DNA of 64,000 nucleotides from Aequorivita sp. H23M31 (GCF_004022485.1 NZ_CP034951.1:2046001-2110000); one strand, 5' to 3'; shown: positions 46,223 to 56,100, counted from the stretch's first letter. Translations and numbers: made by a program. Notes: generated from the letters alone by a model not told the origin.

Positions 46223-46297
46223 CAGACTTAAATTAGAAATCAAAATTAGGTAATAACAACGAGTTTCCCACCTATGTGGGGATAAAAAAGAAGATTT

Positions 46298-47614
46298 ATG
46301 TCAACGAAAACAGCGCCTTATACGGCTTACAAAGTAAAAGATATTTCTCTGGCAGATTGGGGAAGAAAAGAAATTGAACTTGCCGAAGCAGAAATGCCAG
46401 GACTTATGAGCCTGCGGGAAGAATACGGGAAAGAACAACCGCTAAAAGGTGCTCGCATCGCTGGTTGTTTGCATATGACAATCCAAACGGCAGTATTAAT
46501 TGAAACTTTAACTGCGTTAGGAGCCGAAGTTACTTGGAGTTCTTGCAATATTTTCTCTACTCAAGACCACGCCGCTGCTGCTATTGCAGCAACTGGAGTT
46601 CCAGTTTATGCTTGGAAAGGAATGAATGAAGAGGAATTTGATTGGTGTATTGAGCAAACATTATTTTTTGGTGAGGACCGCAAGCCCCTAAATATGATTC
46701 TTGATGATGGAGGAGATCTTACCAATATGGTTTTGGATAAATATCCTGAACTTGCTCAAGGTGTAAAAGGTATTTCTGAGGAAACCACTACTGGAGTTCA
46801 CAGATTATATGAACGTGTTAAAAAAGGAACTTTACCTATGCCTGCTATCAACATTAACGATAGCGTTACCAAAAGTAAATTCGATAATAAATATGGCTGC
46901 CGTGAAAGTGCTGTAGATGCAATTCGTCGCGCGACTGATGTTATGCTTGCTGGAAAACGTGTGGTTGTTTGTGGTTACGGAGATGTTGGTAAAGGAACCG
47001 CAGCTTCATTTAAAGGCGCCGGAAGTATTGTAACCGTAACCGAAATAGATCCTATTTGTGCTTTGCAAGCTGCAATGGACGGTTTTGAAGTGAAGAAATT
47101 GGAAACAGTTGTAGGCAATGCTGATATTGTAATTACAACAACGGGTAATAAGGATATCGTACGTGGAGAGCATTTTGAAGCGATGAAGGACAAAACAATT
47201 GTTTGTAACATTGGGCATTTTGACAATGAGATTGCAGTTGCCTGGCTTAAGAAAAACCACGGACATACGCACGTAGAAATTAAACCACAAGTTGATAAAT
47301 ACACCATAGACGGAAAAGATATTATTCTTTTGGCGGAAGGTCGTTTGGTAAACTTAGGTTGTGCCACAGGCCATCCAAGTTTTGTGATGAGTAATAGTTT
47401 TACCAATCAAACCTTAGCTCAGATCGAGCTTTGGAAAAATGGTGAAAACTATGAAAACGAAGTTTATATGCTTCCGAAACATTTGGATGAAAAAGTTGCA
47501 AAACTTCACTTGGAAAAAATTGGAGTGGAGCTTACTGAACTTCGCCCAGACCAAGCGGAATATATTGGTGTAACTGTTGAAGGGCCTTATAAGCCTGAGT
47601 ATTATAGATACTAG
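46298..47614 (+). CDS. ahcY: Adenosylhomocysteinase
   Basis: A 438-residue cytosolic enzyme that splits S-adenosylhomocysteine to adenosine and homocysteine and so drives methylation. It has [54 protein letters not shown] and the NAD motif [19 protein letters not shown], ending in the usual [10 protein letters not shown]. Its TAG stop is the first TAG of a heptamer tandem array. Confidence 0.97.
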   Translation: MSTKTAPYTAYKVKDISLADWGRKEIELAEAEMPGLMSLREEYGKEQPLKGARIAGCLHMTIQTAVLIETLTALGAEVTWSSCNIFSTQDHAAAAIAATGVPVYAWKGMNEEEFDWCIEQTLFFGEDRKPLNMILDDGGDLTNMVLDKYPELAQGVKGISEETTTGVHRLYERVKKGTLPMPAININDSVTKSKFDNKYGCRESAVDAIRRATDVMLAGKRVVVCGYGDVGKGTAASFKGAGSIVTVTEIDPICALQAAMDGFEVKKLETVVGNADIVITTTGNKDIVRGEHFEAMKDKTIVCNIGHFDNEIAVAWLKKNHGHTHVEIKPQVDKYTIDGKDIILLAEGRLVNLGCATGHPSFVMSNSFTNQTLAQIELWKNGENYENEVYMLPKHLDEKVAKLHLEKIGVELTELRPDQAEYIGVTVEGPYKPEYYRY

Positions 47615-47670
47615 ATGCTAGATGCTAGATGCTAGATGCTAGATGCTAGATGCTAGATGCTAGATGCTAG
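47611..47670. repeat. CTAGATG heptamer tandem array at the ahcY stop
   Basis: Eight perfect CTAGATG units plus CTAG. The first unit contains the ahcY stop codon. Since 7 is not a multiple of 3, TAG occurs in all frames of the array. Confidence 0.95.
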
Positions 47671-47683
47671 TGCAAATTTAAAA

Positions 47684-47721
47684 TGCCCTTGTTCCGATGA
47701 ATTGGAATGAGGGTTTTTTTT
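47684..47721 (+). terminator. Intrinsic terminator of ahcY
   Basis: CCCTTGTTCC pairs with GGAATGAGGG (stems CCCT/AGGG and TTCC/GGAA), followed by eight T. Confidence 0.82.
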
Positions 47722-47788
47722 GATCTATAAAGTAGGATAAATATCTAGCTTCATTTGGAGATATTTTAAATTCTTGATATTTTAAGGT

Positions 47789-48259
47789 ATGAATTATGAA
47801 GAAGAAAAAATAAAAGTTCCCCGTTTTAACGAGGAATCCGGTTTTTATACTACCAAAGAGCGCTCAAAGATGATGAGCAAGATCCGTGGTAAAAATCCGA
47901 AACTGGAACTTTTATTTAGAAAAGCCCTTTGGAGAAAAGGAATCCGCTATCGTGTAAACAGTAAAAAAATTCCGGGGAAGCCAGATGTTTCCATTCAAAA
48001 GCATAAGTTGGCGATTTTTATCGATGGCGAATTTTGGCATGGGTACAATTGGCCGGAAAGGAAAGAATCTTTAAAAACCAATCGAGGCTTTTGGATTCCG
48101 AAGATTGAAAGAAATATGCAACGCGATAAAGAAGTGAACAAACAATTGGAAGAAATGAACTATACCGTTTTTAGATTTTGGACTAGTGAAATAAAGCATA
48201 ATTTAGACAAATGCATTAATGATATATTGATTTATATAAATACCGGACAAAATGATTAA
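47789..48259 (+). CDS. Very short patch repair endonuclease-like protein (Vsr family)
   Basis: A 156-residue protein. It has FYTTKERSKMMSKIRGKNPK, LELLFRKALWRKGIRYRVNS, KIPGKPDVSIQKHKLAIFID, GEFWHGYNW and EEMNYTVFRFWTSEIK, the Vsr pattern with PD-(D/E)XK residues (Asp in KPDV and IDG). Vsr nicks T:G mismatches left by cytosine deamination. No cytosine methylase lies nearby, so it acts alone or with a distant one. It overlaps the following aminotransferase by 8 bp. Confidence 0.88.
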   Translation: MNYEEEKIKVPRFNEESGFYTTKERSKMMSKIRGKNPKLELLFRKALWRKGIRYRVNSKKIPGKPDVSIQKHKLAIFIDGEFWHGYNWPERKESLKTNRGFWIPKIERNMQRDKEVNKQLEEMNYTVFRFWTSEIKHNLDKCINDILIYINTGQND

Positions 48260-49400
48260 TTCAAAACTACCCAATATCGAAACTTCCATATTTGCCATAA
48301 TGAGCAAAATGGCCCACGAACATCATGCTTTAAATCTATCTCAGGGATTTCCAAATTTCCCTAGTGATCCAGCTCTAAATGCATTGGTGGACAAGGCAAT
48401 GAGCGATGGATTTAATCAGTACGCTCCAATGGCCGGGGATTTTGACCTGAGAATGGAAATCTCAAAAAAAATCGAAAATCTCCATAATCATTTTTACAAT
48501 CCTGAAACAGAGATTACAGTCACCGCAGGAGCCACCCAAGCGATTTTTACAATAATTGCAGCAACAATTGAAAGAGGAGACGAAGTTATTATTTTCACTC
48601 CCGCCTATGATTGTTATGCACCTACGGTAGAATTATTTCAAGGAAGGATAGTCCCTATTCAACTTAAACCACCTTTTTTTAGGGTGGACTGGCAGGAAGT
48701 ATCAGATAAGATTACTTCCAAAACCAAAATGATTATCATAAACAGTCCACATAATCCAACTGGTATGCTCTTTTCCGAAGAAGACATGCTCCAATTGCAG
48801 GATTTGGTGGAAAAAAATAATCTTTTGGTTTTAAGTGATGAAGTTTACGAACACATAATTTTTGACGGCAACACCCATCAAAGCGCTTCCAGATTTGAGG
48901 CTTTGGCAGATCGAAGTTTTATTACCGCTTCGTTTGGAAAAACATTTCACAATACCGGTTGGAAAATGGGCTATTGCGCAGCTCCCGAAAAATTGATGAA
49001 AGAATTTCAAAAAGTACACCAATTTGTGGTTTTCTGCGTAAACCATCCTTTCCAAAAAGCCTTTGCCACCTATTTAAAAGATGCCAATTACTATTTAAAA
49101 CTGCCAGATTTCTATCAACAAAAACGTGATTTCTTTGTTAATCTCATGAAGGGGTCAAAGTTTAAAATCAATCCGTCGCAGGGAACCTATTTCCAAATGT
49201 TGGATTTTTCTGATATATCTGATGAGGGGGATATTGCTTTTGCCGAGCGGCTTACAAAAGAGTACAAAATTGCAACAATTCCAACTTCTGTCTTTAATGT
49301 TGGCGGAAGCGACTTCAAACAAATACGGGTATGTTTTGCGAAAACAGATGAAACCTTAGCAGAAGCAGCGGCCATTTTGAAAAAATTACCTAGACTTTAA
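48252..49400 (+). CDS. Class I/II aminotransferase, probably methionine aminotransferase
   Basis: A 382-residue PLP enzyme: HHALNLSQGFPNFPSDPALN, NQYAPMAGDFDLRMEISKKI, INSPHNPTGMLFSEEDMLQL, LSDEVYEHIIFDGNTHQSAS, TASFGKTFHNTGWKMGYCAA with the Schiff-base lysine in FGKTF. The sequence is closest in style to YbdL/kynurenine-type aminotransferases acting on methionine. Substrate assignment is inferred. Confidence 0.9.
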   Translation: MINSKLPNIETSIFAIMSKMAHEHHALNLSQGFPNFPSDPALNALVDKAMSDGFNQYAPMAGDFDLRMEISKKIENLHNHFYNPETEITVTAGATQAIFTIIAATIERGDEVIIFTPAYDCYAPTVELFQGRIVPIQLKPPFFRVDWQEVSDKITSKTKMIIINSPHNPTGMLFSEEDMLQLQDLVEKNNLLVLSDEVYEHIIFDGNTHQSASRFEALADRSFITASFGKTFHNTGWKMGYCAAPEKLMKEFQKVHQFVVFCVNHPFQKAFATYLKDANYYLKLPDFYQQKRDFFVNLMKGSKFKINPSQGTYFQMLDFSDISDEGDIAFAERLTKEYKIATIPTSVFNVGGSDFKQIRVCFAKTDETLAEAAAILKKLPRL

Positions 49401-49416
49401 TTAAAGTGAAAACTCT

Positions 49417-50310
49417 TTACGGTTTTTCACATAATTGACGTACTTCCTTTTCGTAAAGCCGAATTATTTTTTTCTGAAGTTCGTTATCTCTCGCAATAGT
49501 CCGTCCATCAATTTCAACTATTGGTGTAAGTTCGCCCATAGTTCCCGTGGCAAAAACCCCATCAGCATTATAGAATTGAGAAAGCGAAAGGTCTGCTTCT
49601 ACAAGGGAAATTCCTTCGCGATCACACATTTCCATTACCGAATTTCTTGTAATTCCTGGTAGGCAAGCATGTGCAAAAGGCGTGAATACTTTACCTTGTT
49701 TTACCATAAAAACATTACTTCCATTTAACTCGGCTACAAACCCACGTTCATCAAGCATTAATCCTGCATCCTTTCCGGCAACATTTGCTTGTATTTTGGC
49801 AATAATATTATTGAGCAGATTATTATGGTGAATCTTACTATCCAAAAATTGAGGCGCATTTCTACGTTGACTTGTACTAATTACTTTAATTCCGTGGTCG
49901 TTATCATAGACTAACGGCTTCCACTCTGCAAGAACAATCAGACAGGACCCGCTTTGATTCAGTCTTGGATCCATACCGCTAGTTATCTTTTCGCCACGGG
50001 TCAAAGTAAGACGAATATGGGTATTATCGTTCATCCCATTGGCATCTAAGGTTTGTCTTATCGCATCTTTTATAAAATCTTTGGAAGGAATATCAACAAA
50101 CGCCAAAGTTTTAGCGGATTCGTGCAAACGGGTTAAATGCTTATCCAAGCAGACTACTCCCTCTGGATAAACGCGAAGCCCCTCCCAAACTGCATCCCCG
50201 CCTTGCACTGAACTGTCAAAAACCGAAATTTTAGCATCTTTACGAGGATAGAGCTGATCTTTAATGAAAACTTGAATATTGTCGTTTTGGGGATTTGATT
50301 TTTGTAGCAT
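49417..50310 (-). CDS. Class IV aminotransferase (branched-chain or D-amino-acid type)
   Basis: A 297-residue fold-type IV PLP enzyme: YPRKDAKISVFDSSVQGGDA, VWEGLRVYPEGVVCLDKHLT, RLTLTRGEKITSGMDPRLNQ, LDSKIHHNNLLNNIIAKIQA with Lys in SKIHHNN, and MLDERGFVAELNGSNVFMVK. The N-terminal pattern fits branched-chain aminotransferase relatives. The next gene upstream is a sulfotransferase-like protein 1 bp away, a recurring pairing. Confidence 0.9.
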   Translation of the reverse strand: MLQKSNPQNDNIQVFIKDQLYPRKDAKISVFDSSVQGGDAVWEGLRVYPEGVVCLDKHLTRLHESAKTLAFVDIPSKDFIKDAIRQTLDANGMNDNTHIRLTLTRGEKITSGMDPRLNQSGSCLIVLAEWKPLVYDNDHGIKVISTSQRRNAPQFLDSKIHHNNLLNNIIAKIQANVAGKDAGLMLDERGFVAELNGSNVFMVKQGKVFTPFAHACLPGITRNSVMEMCDREGISLVEADLSLSQFYNADGVFATGTMGELTPIVEIDGRTIARDNELQKKIIRLYEKEVRQLCEKP

Positions 50311-50311
50311 C

Positions 50312-51034
50312 TCAGTCGTTTTTTAAAATGTTATCCTTTAAAATATTATAAAATGGAAGTGCCTGCTCAAGCAGAGGTTCCAGATAATTGGGTAAGGGTT
50401 GCGAACTGCTCTTTTGAACTGCAAACCCTTCGGAATTATGAACATTTTTATACCAATGTTTTGCCCATATCCCGTCTTCGGGAATTGCACCCTTTTTCCA
50501 CTTGAGCATTTTCTCAGAAAAAGTAAGATTTAGAATATAGCATAATTTCCTGAGATAGCTCTCAGGATTCTTCAGAAGTTCGTCGCTGTCAATAACTATT
50601 GGTGTTTTCCCATTCTTCTTCAGAAATAAAAATAATTCGGAAGCTTTCTTAATTCCTATATCATCCAAAGTGGGTGAATGAATTACTTTGGCAAAGGAAG
50701 CTATCAGTTTTTTGGGATGTCGAATGAGCAATACATTCTGCCAGTTCAAAATAAATCTCGGTTCATCCATTAAATAATGGTGTGCCATCCCTTTTACGAA
50801 AACATTATTATCTTTTGAAAGTGAATTTATATTTTCAACCACTCGATTCGGATTCAATTCCATTGTTTTCAAAATTTCTTCTTGCGATGGATGTGGATTT
50901 TCAAGAATTGCATTAAGCAAATAATACCCATAAAACGGTTCATCCAAAACGTTCGTATCCATGCGCTGAGCAAAAGAATACATGAATGCAGTGGAAAGAT
51001 TTCGAGGTCCAGAAATGAGGTTTATGACTTTCAT
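50312..51034 (-). CDS. Sulfotransferase-like P-loop protein
   Basis: A 240-residue protein. The N-terminal P-loop-like PAPS signature is NLISGPRNLSTAFMYSFAQR, then DTNVLDEPFYGYYL and LIRHPKKLIASFAKVI in the 3'-phosphate position. Members transfer sulfate from PAPS or have lost that role. It is coupled with the class IV aminotransferase; the substrate is unknown. Confidence 0.8.
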   Translation of the reverse strand: MKVINLISGPRNLSTAFMYSFAQRMDTNVLDEPFYGYYLLNAILENPHPSQEEILKTMELNPNRVVENINSLSKDNNVFVKGMAHHYLMDEPRFILNWQNVLLIRHPKKLIASFAKVIHSPTLDDIGIKKASELFLFLKKNGKTPIVIDSDELLKNPESYLRKLCYILNLTFSEKMLKWKKGAIPEDGIWAKHWYKNVHNSEGFAVQKSSSQPLPNYLEPLLEQALPFYNILKDNILKND

Positions 51035-51133
51035 TTCTGAAAATTAAAGATTTTTATTCAGTATAAGCAAAAGGAAGGTAAGGAATAACCTGATGATTCA
51101 TAGATTAAGATAATAATGGCGGTATGATGAATG

Positions 51134-51684
51134 CTAACCATTGGGATTCTTCAACGAAATTTCTAAATAATTGGTCGTGTAGAGATGTTCGTTTCTTAGT
51201 TGGTCCAAATATTTAAGAATATTTGGGTAATCAGGATTACCGGTTTTAAGCATATCCCCAAAATTATTATCATATATGGTAATAGCAATATATCAAGTTC
51301 ACGTCCTGTAAATCTCAGTTTCTGCTTAATAGCTGGTAACCTTTATCCTCCAATATCGCATGTACTGCGATGGACATTAATTTTATAATCTTTGTTTCTC
51401 TTTCTTCGTGGAAACTAAAAAGATATTCTTTTTCCCAAGAATAATTGACAAATTCCCACCCAAAATATCGTAATAGGTATTGAACTTGGCATTTATTAAT
51501 TTATAAAACTTATTCTCTCCCTTAGGATCCTTAGTAAATTCTTTTTGAATTTCTTACCTTCATAAACCTTTGACCCTTTTATTTTTGGAGCTACTTTTAA
51601 AGGGACACAGGAACATATAAATAATGAAAACGGCAACCAAAACAGAATTTTAAAGTTCCGTAGGATTGCCGAATTTATTTTCAG
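51134..51684 (-). pseudogene. Degraded lipoprotein gene with several frameshifts
   Basis: The minus strand reads KINSAILRNFKILFWLPFSL, FICSCVPLKVAPKIKGSKVY, EGKKFKK from a lost start (CTG). The sense then moves to a second frame (FTKDPKGENKFYKLINAKFN, TYYDILGG), a third (FGWEFVNYSWEKEYLFSFHE, KIIKLMSIAVHAILEDKGY) and a last (YPNILKYLDQLRNEHLYTTN, YLEISLKNPNG). At least three indels have destroyed it. The rest of the 51035-51711 gap holds nothing else I can support. Confidence 0.7.
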
Positions 51685-51711
51685 AACCGTAATTATAGAA
51701 CTCTAGCTGAA

Positions 51712-53559
51712 TTATTCCACTGTAACCGATTTGGCAAGGTTTCTGGGCTGATCAACATTTCGACCAAGCATTACAGCAATATGATAAGAAAGAAGTTGTA
51801 GCGGGATGGTCGTAACCAAGGGACTTAAGGCCTCAGGTGTATGTGGTACCACCATTACATAGTCTGCCATTTCCCTTACAGTTTTATCACCTTCAGAAAC
51901 AACCGCCAAAATCTTTCCTTTTCTGGCCTTTATCTCTTGAATGTTGCTTACAACTTTTTCATAATGGTCACTTTTAATTGCAATAACCACGACGGGCATA
52001 GATTCATCGATAAGTGCGATGGGGCCGTGTTTCATTTCTGCAGCAGGATATCCCTCGGCGTGGATATATGAAATTTCTTTTAATTTTAAGGCTCCTTCCA
52101 AAGCGACAGGGAAATTATAACCCCTTCCCAAATAAAGGAAGTTACGCACATTCATAAATACAGATGCAATCTCTTTTATCTCATCTTCCGTCTGTAAGGC
52201 CTTTTCTACGTGAGTTGGAATTAGTTCCAGCTCATGTAGATATCTAACAAAATCACTATGGCTTATGGTTCCCTTTGCTTTTGCCAAGCGGAGGGCAATC
52301 ATCGTAAGAACAGTAATTTGAGTTGTAAAAGCTTTTGTACTGGCCACACCAATTTCAGGGCCTGCATGAGTATAGGTTCCACTATCTGTTTCTCGTGAAA
52401 TGGAAGAACCTACAACATTACAAACTCCATAAACAAACGCCCCTTTCTGTTTGGCTAATTTTATGGCAGCTAAGGTATCGGCAGTCTCTCCACTTTGTGA
52501 AATAGCAATAATCACATCCTTTTCTGAAATAATAGGATTTCGATATCGGAATTCAGAAGCATATTCAACTTCAACAGGAATGCGAGTAAAATCTTCGATA
52601 AAATATTCTGCAACCAAACCAGCATGCCATGAAGTTCCGCAAGCTACGATAATGATACGATCGGCATTGAGAAACTTTTCGATATGATTTTCCAAACCGC
52701 CCAGCCTAAGAATTCCATCATCTGCGTGCAAACGTCCGCGATAAGTATCTTTTATAACAGAAGGTTGTTCGTGTATTTCTTTAAGCATAAAGTGATCATA
52801 GCCACCTTTTTCAATTTGCTCAAGATTGAGTTGAAGCTCCTGAATATATGGAGCCACTAATTGATCGTCTTTGATTTTTCGAACCCTCACCTCTCTACCG
52901 AGACGAATAACGGCCATTTCTTCATCTTCAAGATAGATGGCGTTATTGGTAAACTCAATAAATGGGGAAGCATCACTGGCGACAAAAAATTCGTCATCTC
53001 CTACACCGATAGCTAAGGGACTCCCCAGTTTAGCGACTACAATTTCGTCTGGTTTTTTCTTGTCGAAAAGTGCGATAGCATACGCACCAACTACTTGGTT
53101 TAATGCTATTTGAACTGCTTTTCCAAGCTTTACATTTTCTTTTTTCTGAACATCTTCTATCAGATTTACCAATACTTCTGTATCGGTTTCGGACTTAAAA
53201 GTATAACCGCGGTTGAGCAATTCCTGTTTAAGGGAATCGTAATTTTCAATAATACCATTATGAATAAGTACCAAATCGCCACTGTTTGAATAGTGGGGAT
53301 GGCTATTTACATCATTCGGAACTCCGTGGGTGGCCCATCGCGTGTGTCCAATTCCCAAATTGCCCTTTCGTGAAATTTCCTTTTCTGCTTTCTTTTCAAG
53401 ATCGGCAACCTTGCCCTTTGTTTTGCAAAGCTGAATATCCTCACCATCATAAAGCGCAATTCCAGCACTGTCATACCCTCTATATTCCAAGCGCTTTAAG
53501 CCTTTAAGGATAATAGGATAAGCATCTCTTTGACCTATATAACCAACAATTCCACACAT
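51712..53559 (-). CDS. glmS: Glutamine--fructose-6-phosphate aminotransferase (isomerising)
   Basis: A 615-residue enzyme making glucosamine-6-phosphate for peptidoglycan and LPS. The N-terminal glutaminase starts MCGIVGYIGQRDA (Cys2 nucleophile after Met removal) with GNLGIGHTRWATHG. Two SIS domains carry ACGTSWHAGLVAEYFIEDF, SQSGETADTLAAIKLAKQKG and the ending PRNLAKSVTVE. The length is standard. DUF4270 and a GT5-like gene lie upstream on the same strand within 5-25 bp, one likely operon. Confidence 0.97.
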   Translation of the reverse strand: MCGIVGYIGQRDAYPIILKGLKRLEYRGYDSAGIALYDGEDIQLCKTKGKVADLEKKAEKEISRKGNLGIGHTRWATHGVPNDVNSHPHYSNSGDLVLIHNGIIENYDSLKQELLNRGYTFKSETDTEVLVNLIEDVQKKENVKLGKAVQIALNQVVGAYAIALFDKKKPDEIVVAKLGSPLAIGVGDDEFFVASDASPFIEFTNNAIYLEDEEMAVIRLGREVRVRKIKDDQLVAPYIQELQLNLEQIEKGGYDHFMLKEIHEQPSVIKDTYRGRLHADDGILRLGGLENHIEKFLNADRIIIVACGTSWHAGLVAEYFIEDFTRIPVEVEYASEFRYRNPIISEKDVIIAISQSGETADTLAAIKLAKQKGAFVYGVCNVVGSSISRETDSGTYTHAGPEIGVASTKAFTTQITVLTMIALRLAKAKGTISHSDFVRYLHELELIPTHVEKALQTEDEIKEIASVFMNVRNFLYLGRGYNFPVALEGALKLKEISYIHAEGYPAAEMKHGPIALIDESMPVVVIAIKSDHYEKVVSNIQEIKARKGKILAVVSEGDKTVREMADYVMVVPHTPEALSPLVTTIPLQLLSYHIAVMLGRNVDQPRNLAKSVTVE

Positions 53560-53564
53560 ACTCG

Positions 53565-55109
53565 TTATTCTGGTTTTGTATAATAAATTTGAAGTTTCAG
53601 TTTCTTTTCGGTATTTGCTGAAGAATTTCCATAAAGAATCGTGCCCTTATGAGATAAAACTTCACTCGATGGCACTTCTTCAATGCTCGGATCTTGCGGA
53701 TTTAAAAGTTTTTGGGTGGTTCGGTTTTTTACATTATGAGAAACAACGATTCCTAAAGGTACGTTTGTACTATCTTTATTAATCAAGTTACTGATGTGAT
53801 TTGTAATCCTTATTTTATAGTATTTGCCTTTACCATCACTATCTTTTTCTAGCTTACCCAAGTGGTTCGACATCGCATCCGCAGCGGGCAGACCGTTTGT
53901 GCTGTCCATTAGGTAGTCCACCAACACATTACTGTTTTTAAGGTCGTAGATCATTATTCTATCCGGTTCATTACCGCCTTGAACCATCAAATCTCTATTG
54001 ACATAGAAAATTAAATTTGCCTCGTTTATAAGCCATTTTTTATCCCGAAGCATTTCCAATTGATCGGCTACGCCATTGTTGTCGCTGTCCGGTCCAAATA
54101 ACTCCACTATCGAGATAATTCCATCACCACCTCTTAAATATAGATTTTCATTCCCCATAATTGTATCGGGATTTTCTAGAGCAGTCTGAATAAATTGTGG
54201 CAGCGGTTCGTTCTCAAAGGTATTTACAGTAATATCCCCCAAACTAAGCTTAAAAGTTTTATAAATCCGTTCTTCAGGTTCCTCTTCCTTTACATTTGTA
54301 TAATGAATTTGCACATAAGCCTTACTGACATCAAAAATAAAAAGACTCCCATCGTTTGTAGGAGAATTCACTTGAAAATAAAGACCTCGTAAATAATTTT
54401 TGAAGTTGTTATTATTAAGAAGATCTTGCGAACCCTCTTTATCAACTATCCTCTCTTGAAAAAATTCCTTTGGCAAAGCAATTCTTAGACCAGGTGCCAG
54501 TTTCGATTCATCTTCTTCCCCTTCACGTAGAATATAACCCGCTGGAGATGGAATAAAATTTTCCACGCTCGCCAATTGCTCACCCAAATAACTTTCGAAG
54601 AGCGGTCCCTGGTTACTGTAGTAAGGCTGAACTTTTTCAAAACCGGTCTCTGGATCTAAATCCCTTAGGAAATATTTAGATTCGAAAATGGTAATATTTA
54701 TGGGGGCACTCCCATAAATAGAGTCAAGCGTATAAGTGGTAGTACTATCCTCAACAGTAGCTTTACTGAAATAAGGAATGTAAACAAAAACACTATCCAC
54801 CTTGGCGTCATTGCCAAATTTTGGGTCGTTTGTTTCTAGCTTAATTTGTGAAAGAAGGCTTACGCTTGATTTTCCATAAACTGGATCTTTGTAAACTCCC
54901 AACTGGTATCCAGGAAGACGATTGGTTTGTACCGGCGACAATTTTCTGCTGTAGGCTATAACTGTTTGGGAATCATCTAAAATTCCGTTAGGAGCTTCGG
55001 TTCCCAAAATTTCCGAACCAATAGTACTCGGATCCTGTTGACAGGAAATAAAGACCACAAAAGCAAACAGAATTGCGAAGGCCCTTGGCAACAATTTTAT
55101 TAAGGTCAT
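53565..55109 (-). CDS. DUF4270 lipoprotein
   Basis: A 514-residue protein. The signal peptide ends in the lipobox FISC followed by QQDPSTIGSE. The middle shows the DUF4270 pattern: YQLGVYKDPVYGKSSVSLLS, LRGLYFQVNSPTNDGSLFIF, and ends in a beta strand LKLQIYYTKPE. Such proteins sit on the Bacteroidota envelope; the role is unknown. It lies 5 bp upstream of glmS and 20 bp downstream of the GT5-like gene. Confidence 0.88.
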   Translation of the reverse strand: MTLIKLLPRAFAILFAFVVFISCQQDPSTIGSEILGTEAPNGILDDSQTVIAYSRKLSPVQTNRLPGYQLGVYKDPVYGKSSVSLLSQIKLETNDPKFGNDAKVDSVFVYIPYFSKATVEDSTTTYTLDSIYGSAPINITIFESKYFLRDLDPETGFEKVQPYYSNQGPLFESYLGEQLASVENFIPSPAGYILREGEEDESKLAPGLRIALPKEFFQERIVDKEGSQDLLNNNNFKNYLRGLYFQVNSPTNDGSLFIFDVSKAYVQIHYTNVKEEEPEERIYKTFKLSLGDITVNTFENEPLPQFIQTALENPDTIMGNENLYLRGGDGIISIVELFGPDSDNNGVADQLEMLRDKKWLINEANLIFYVNRDLMVQGGNEPDRIMIYDLKNSNVLVDYLMDSTNGLPAADAMSNHLGKLEKDSDGKGKYYKIRITNHISNLINKDSTNVPLGIVVSHNVKNRTTQKLLNPQDPSIEEVPSSEVLSHKGTILYGNSSANTEKKLKLQIYYTKPE

Positions 55110-55129
55110 ACTTAAAAATGTAAGTGAAA

Positions 55130-55939
55130 TTATTTTAAAACTTCGTCGCGGTAAAAGTCTAGATATGCTTGGGAAAAATCTTCTATTTTATGATATTTTA
55201 ACACCGGCTTGCTTAACGAATCGATAAAAGTATTTAGCTCCTCAGAAATATCTTCGGACCCTATGATGACTGCGTCTGAATTTTCGATTGCCACCTTCAT
55301 TAAATTGAAATAATCAGGATTTTCCAAATCTGCGATAGCAGCTTCATCAATAGCATCGAATCGGAGTTTTTCAATGGTACTTTCTCCTAAAACCCCCTCA
55401 AATCCTTTACTAAAGACCGAGGTAACAATGCGGCTATTTTCAAATAAAGGCTCACTTTCGTAATATTTACGTAGGTATAATGGTAAAAATGAAGCAAGCC
55501 ATCCATGAACGTGAATTACGTCTGGTGCCCAATTGAGCTTTTTTACGGTTTCAATTACTCCCTTGGCAAAAAATATTGCGCGTTCGTCATTGTCCTTATA
55601 AAAATTTCCTTCTTCATCTGCATAAGTAGCTTTTCGCTTAAAATAATCATCATTATCTATAAAGTAAACTTGAATACGCTCTTTCGGAATAGAAGCAACC
55701 TTAATAATCAATGGCATGTCCATATCATTGATTACCAAATTCATACCCGATAACCTAATTACTTCGTGCAACTGATGCCTACGTTCGTTAATATTACCGT
55801 AGCGAGGCATAAATATCCGGATTTGTCCTCCGGTACTGTTGATCATTCTAGGGGCTTCAAACGACATTGAAGAAATCTCAGTCTCCGGAAGGTAGGGAAT
55901 TACCTCAGAAGACACATATAAGACTCTCTTATCTTTCAT
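55130..55939 (-). CDS. GT5-type (glycogen synthase) N-terminal domain protein
   Basis: A 269-residue protein. It matches only the first Rossmann domain of GT5 glycogen/starch synthases: VLYVSSEVIPYLPETEISSM, RIFMPRYGNINERRHQLHEV, ERIQVYFIDNDDYFKRKATY, DVIHVHGWLASFLPLYLRK. The usual KTGG nucleotide-binding start is missing and there is no C-terminal donor domain, so it may not be catalytic. The same short form recurs upstream of DUF4270 and glmS in flavobacteria; a regulatory role is possible. Confidence 0.82.
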   Translation of the reverse strand: MKDKRVLYVSSEVIPYLPETEISSMSFEAPRMINSTGGQIRIFMPRYGNINERRHQLHEVIRLSGMNLVINDMDMPLIIKVASIPKERIQVYFIDNDDYFKRKATYADEEGNFYKDNDERAIFFAKGVIETVKKLNWAPDVIHVHGWLASFLPLYLRKYYESEPLFENSRIVTSVFSKGFEGVLGESTIEKLRFDAIDEAAIADLENPDYFNLMKVAIENSDAVIIGSEDISEELNTFIDSLSKPVLKYHKIEDFSQAYLDFYRDEVLK

Positions 55940-56100
55940 GTATATTTTTTTAACTAATTGATTAACAAGGAATATACCTAACTTTTAGGCATTTAATCGC
56001 AAATATGGAAAGCCATAAAGGATTAAAAACACGCAAAATTACGAAATTTTATGCAGATTGCCTTGAATATATTAATTTCGCACGCTCTTAAAACGTTTTT

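Noticed and set aside
47611..47670. Heptamer array as a CRISPR array
   Set aside because: The units are 7 bp and directly joined, with no spacers.
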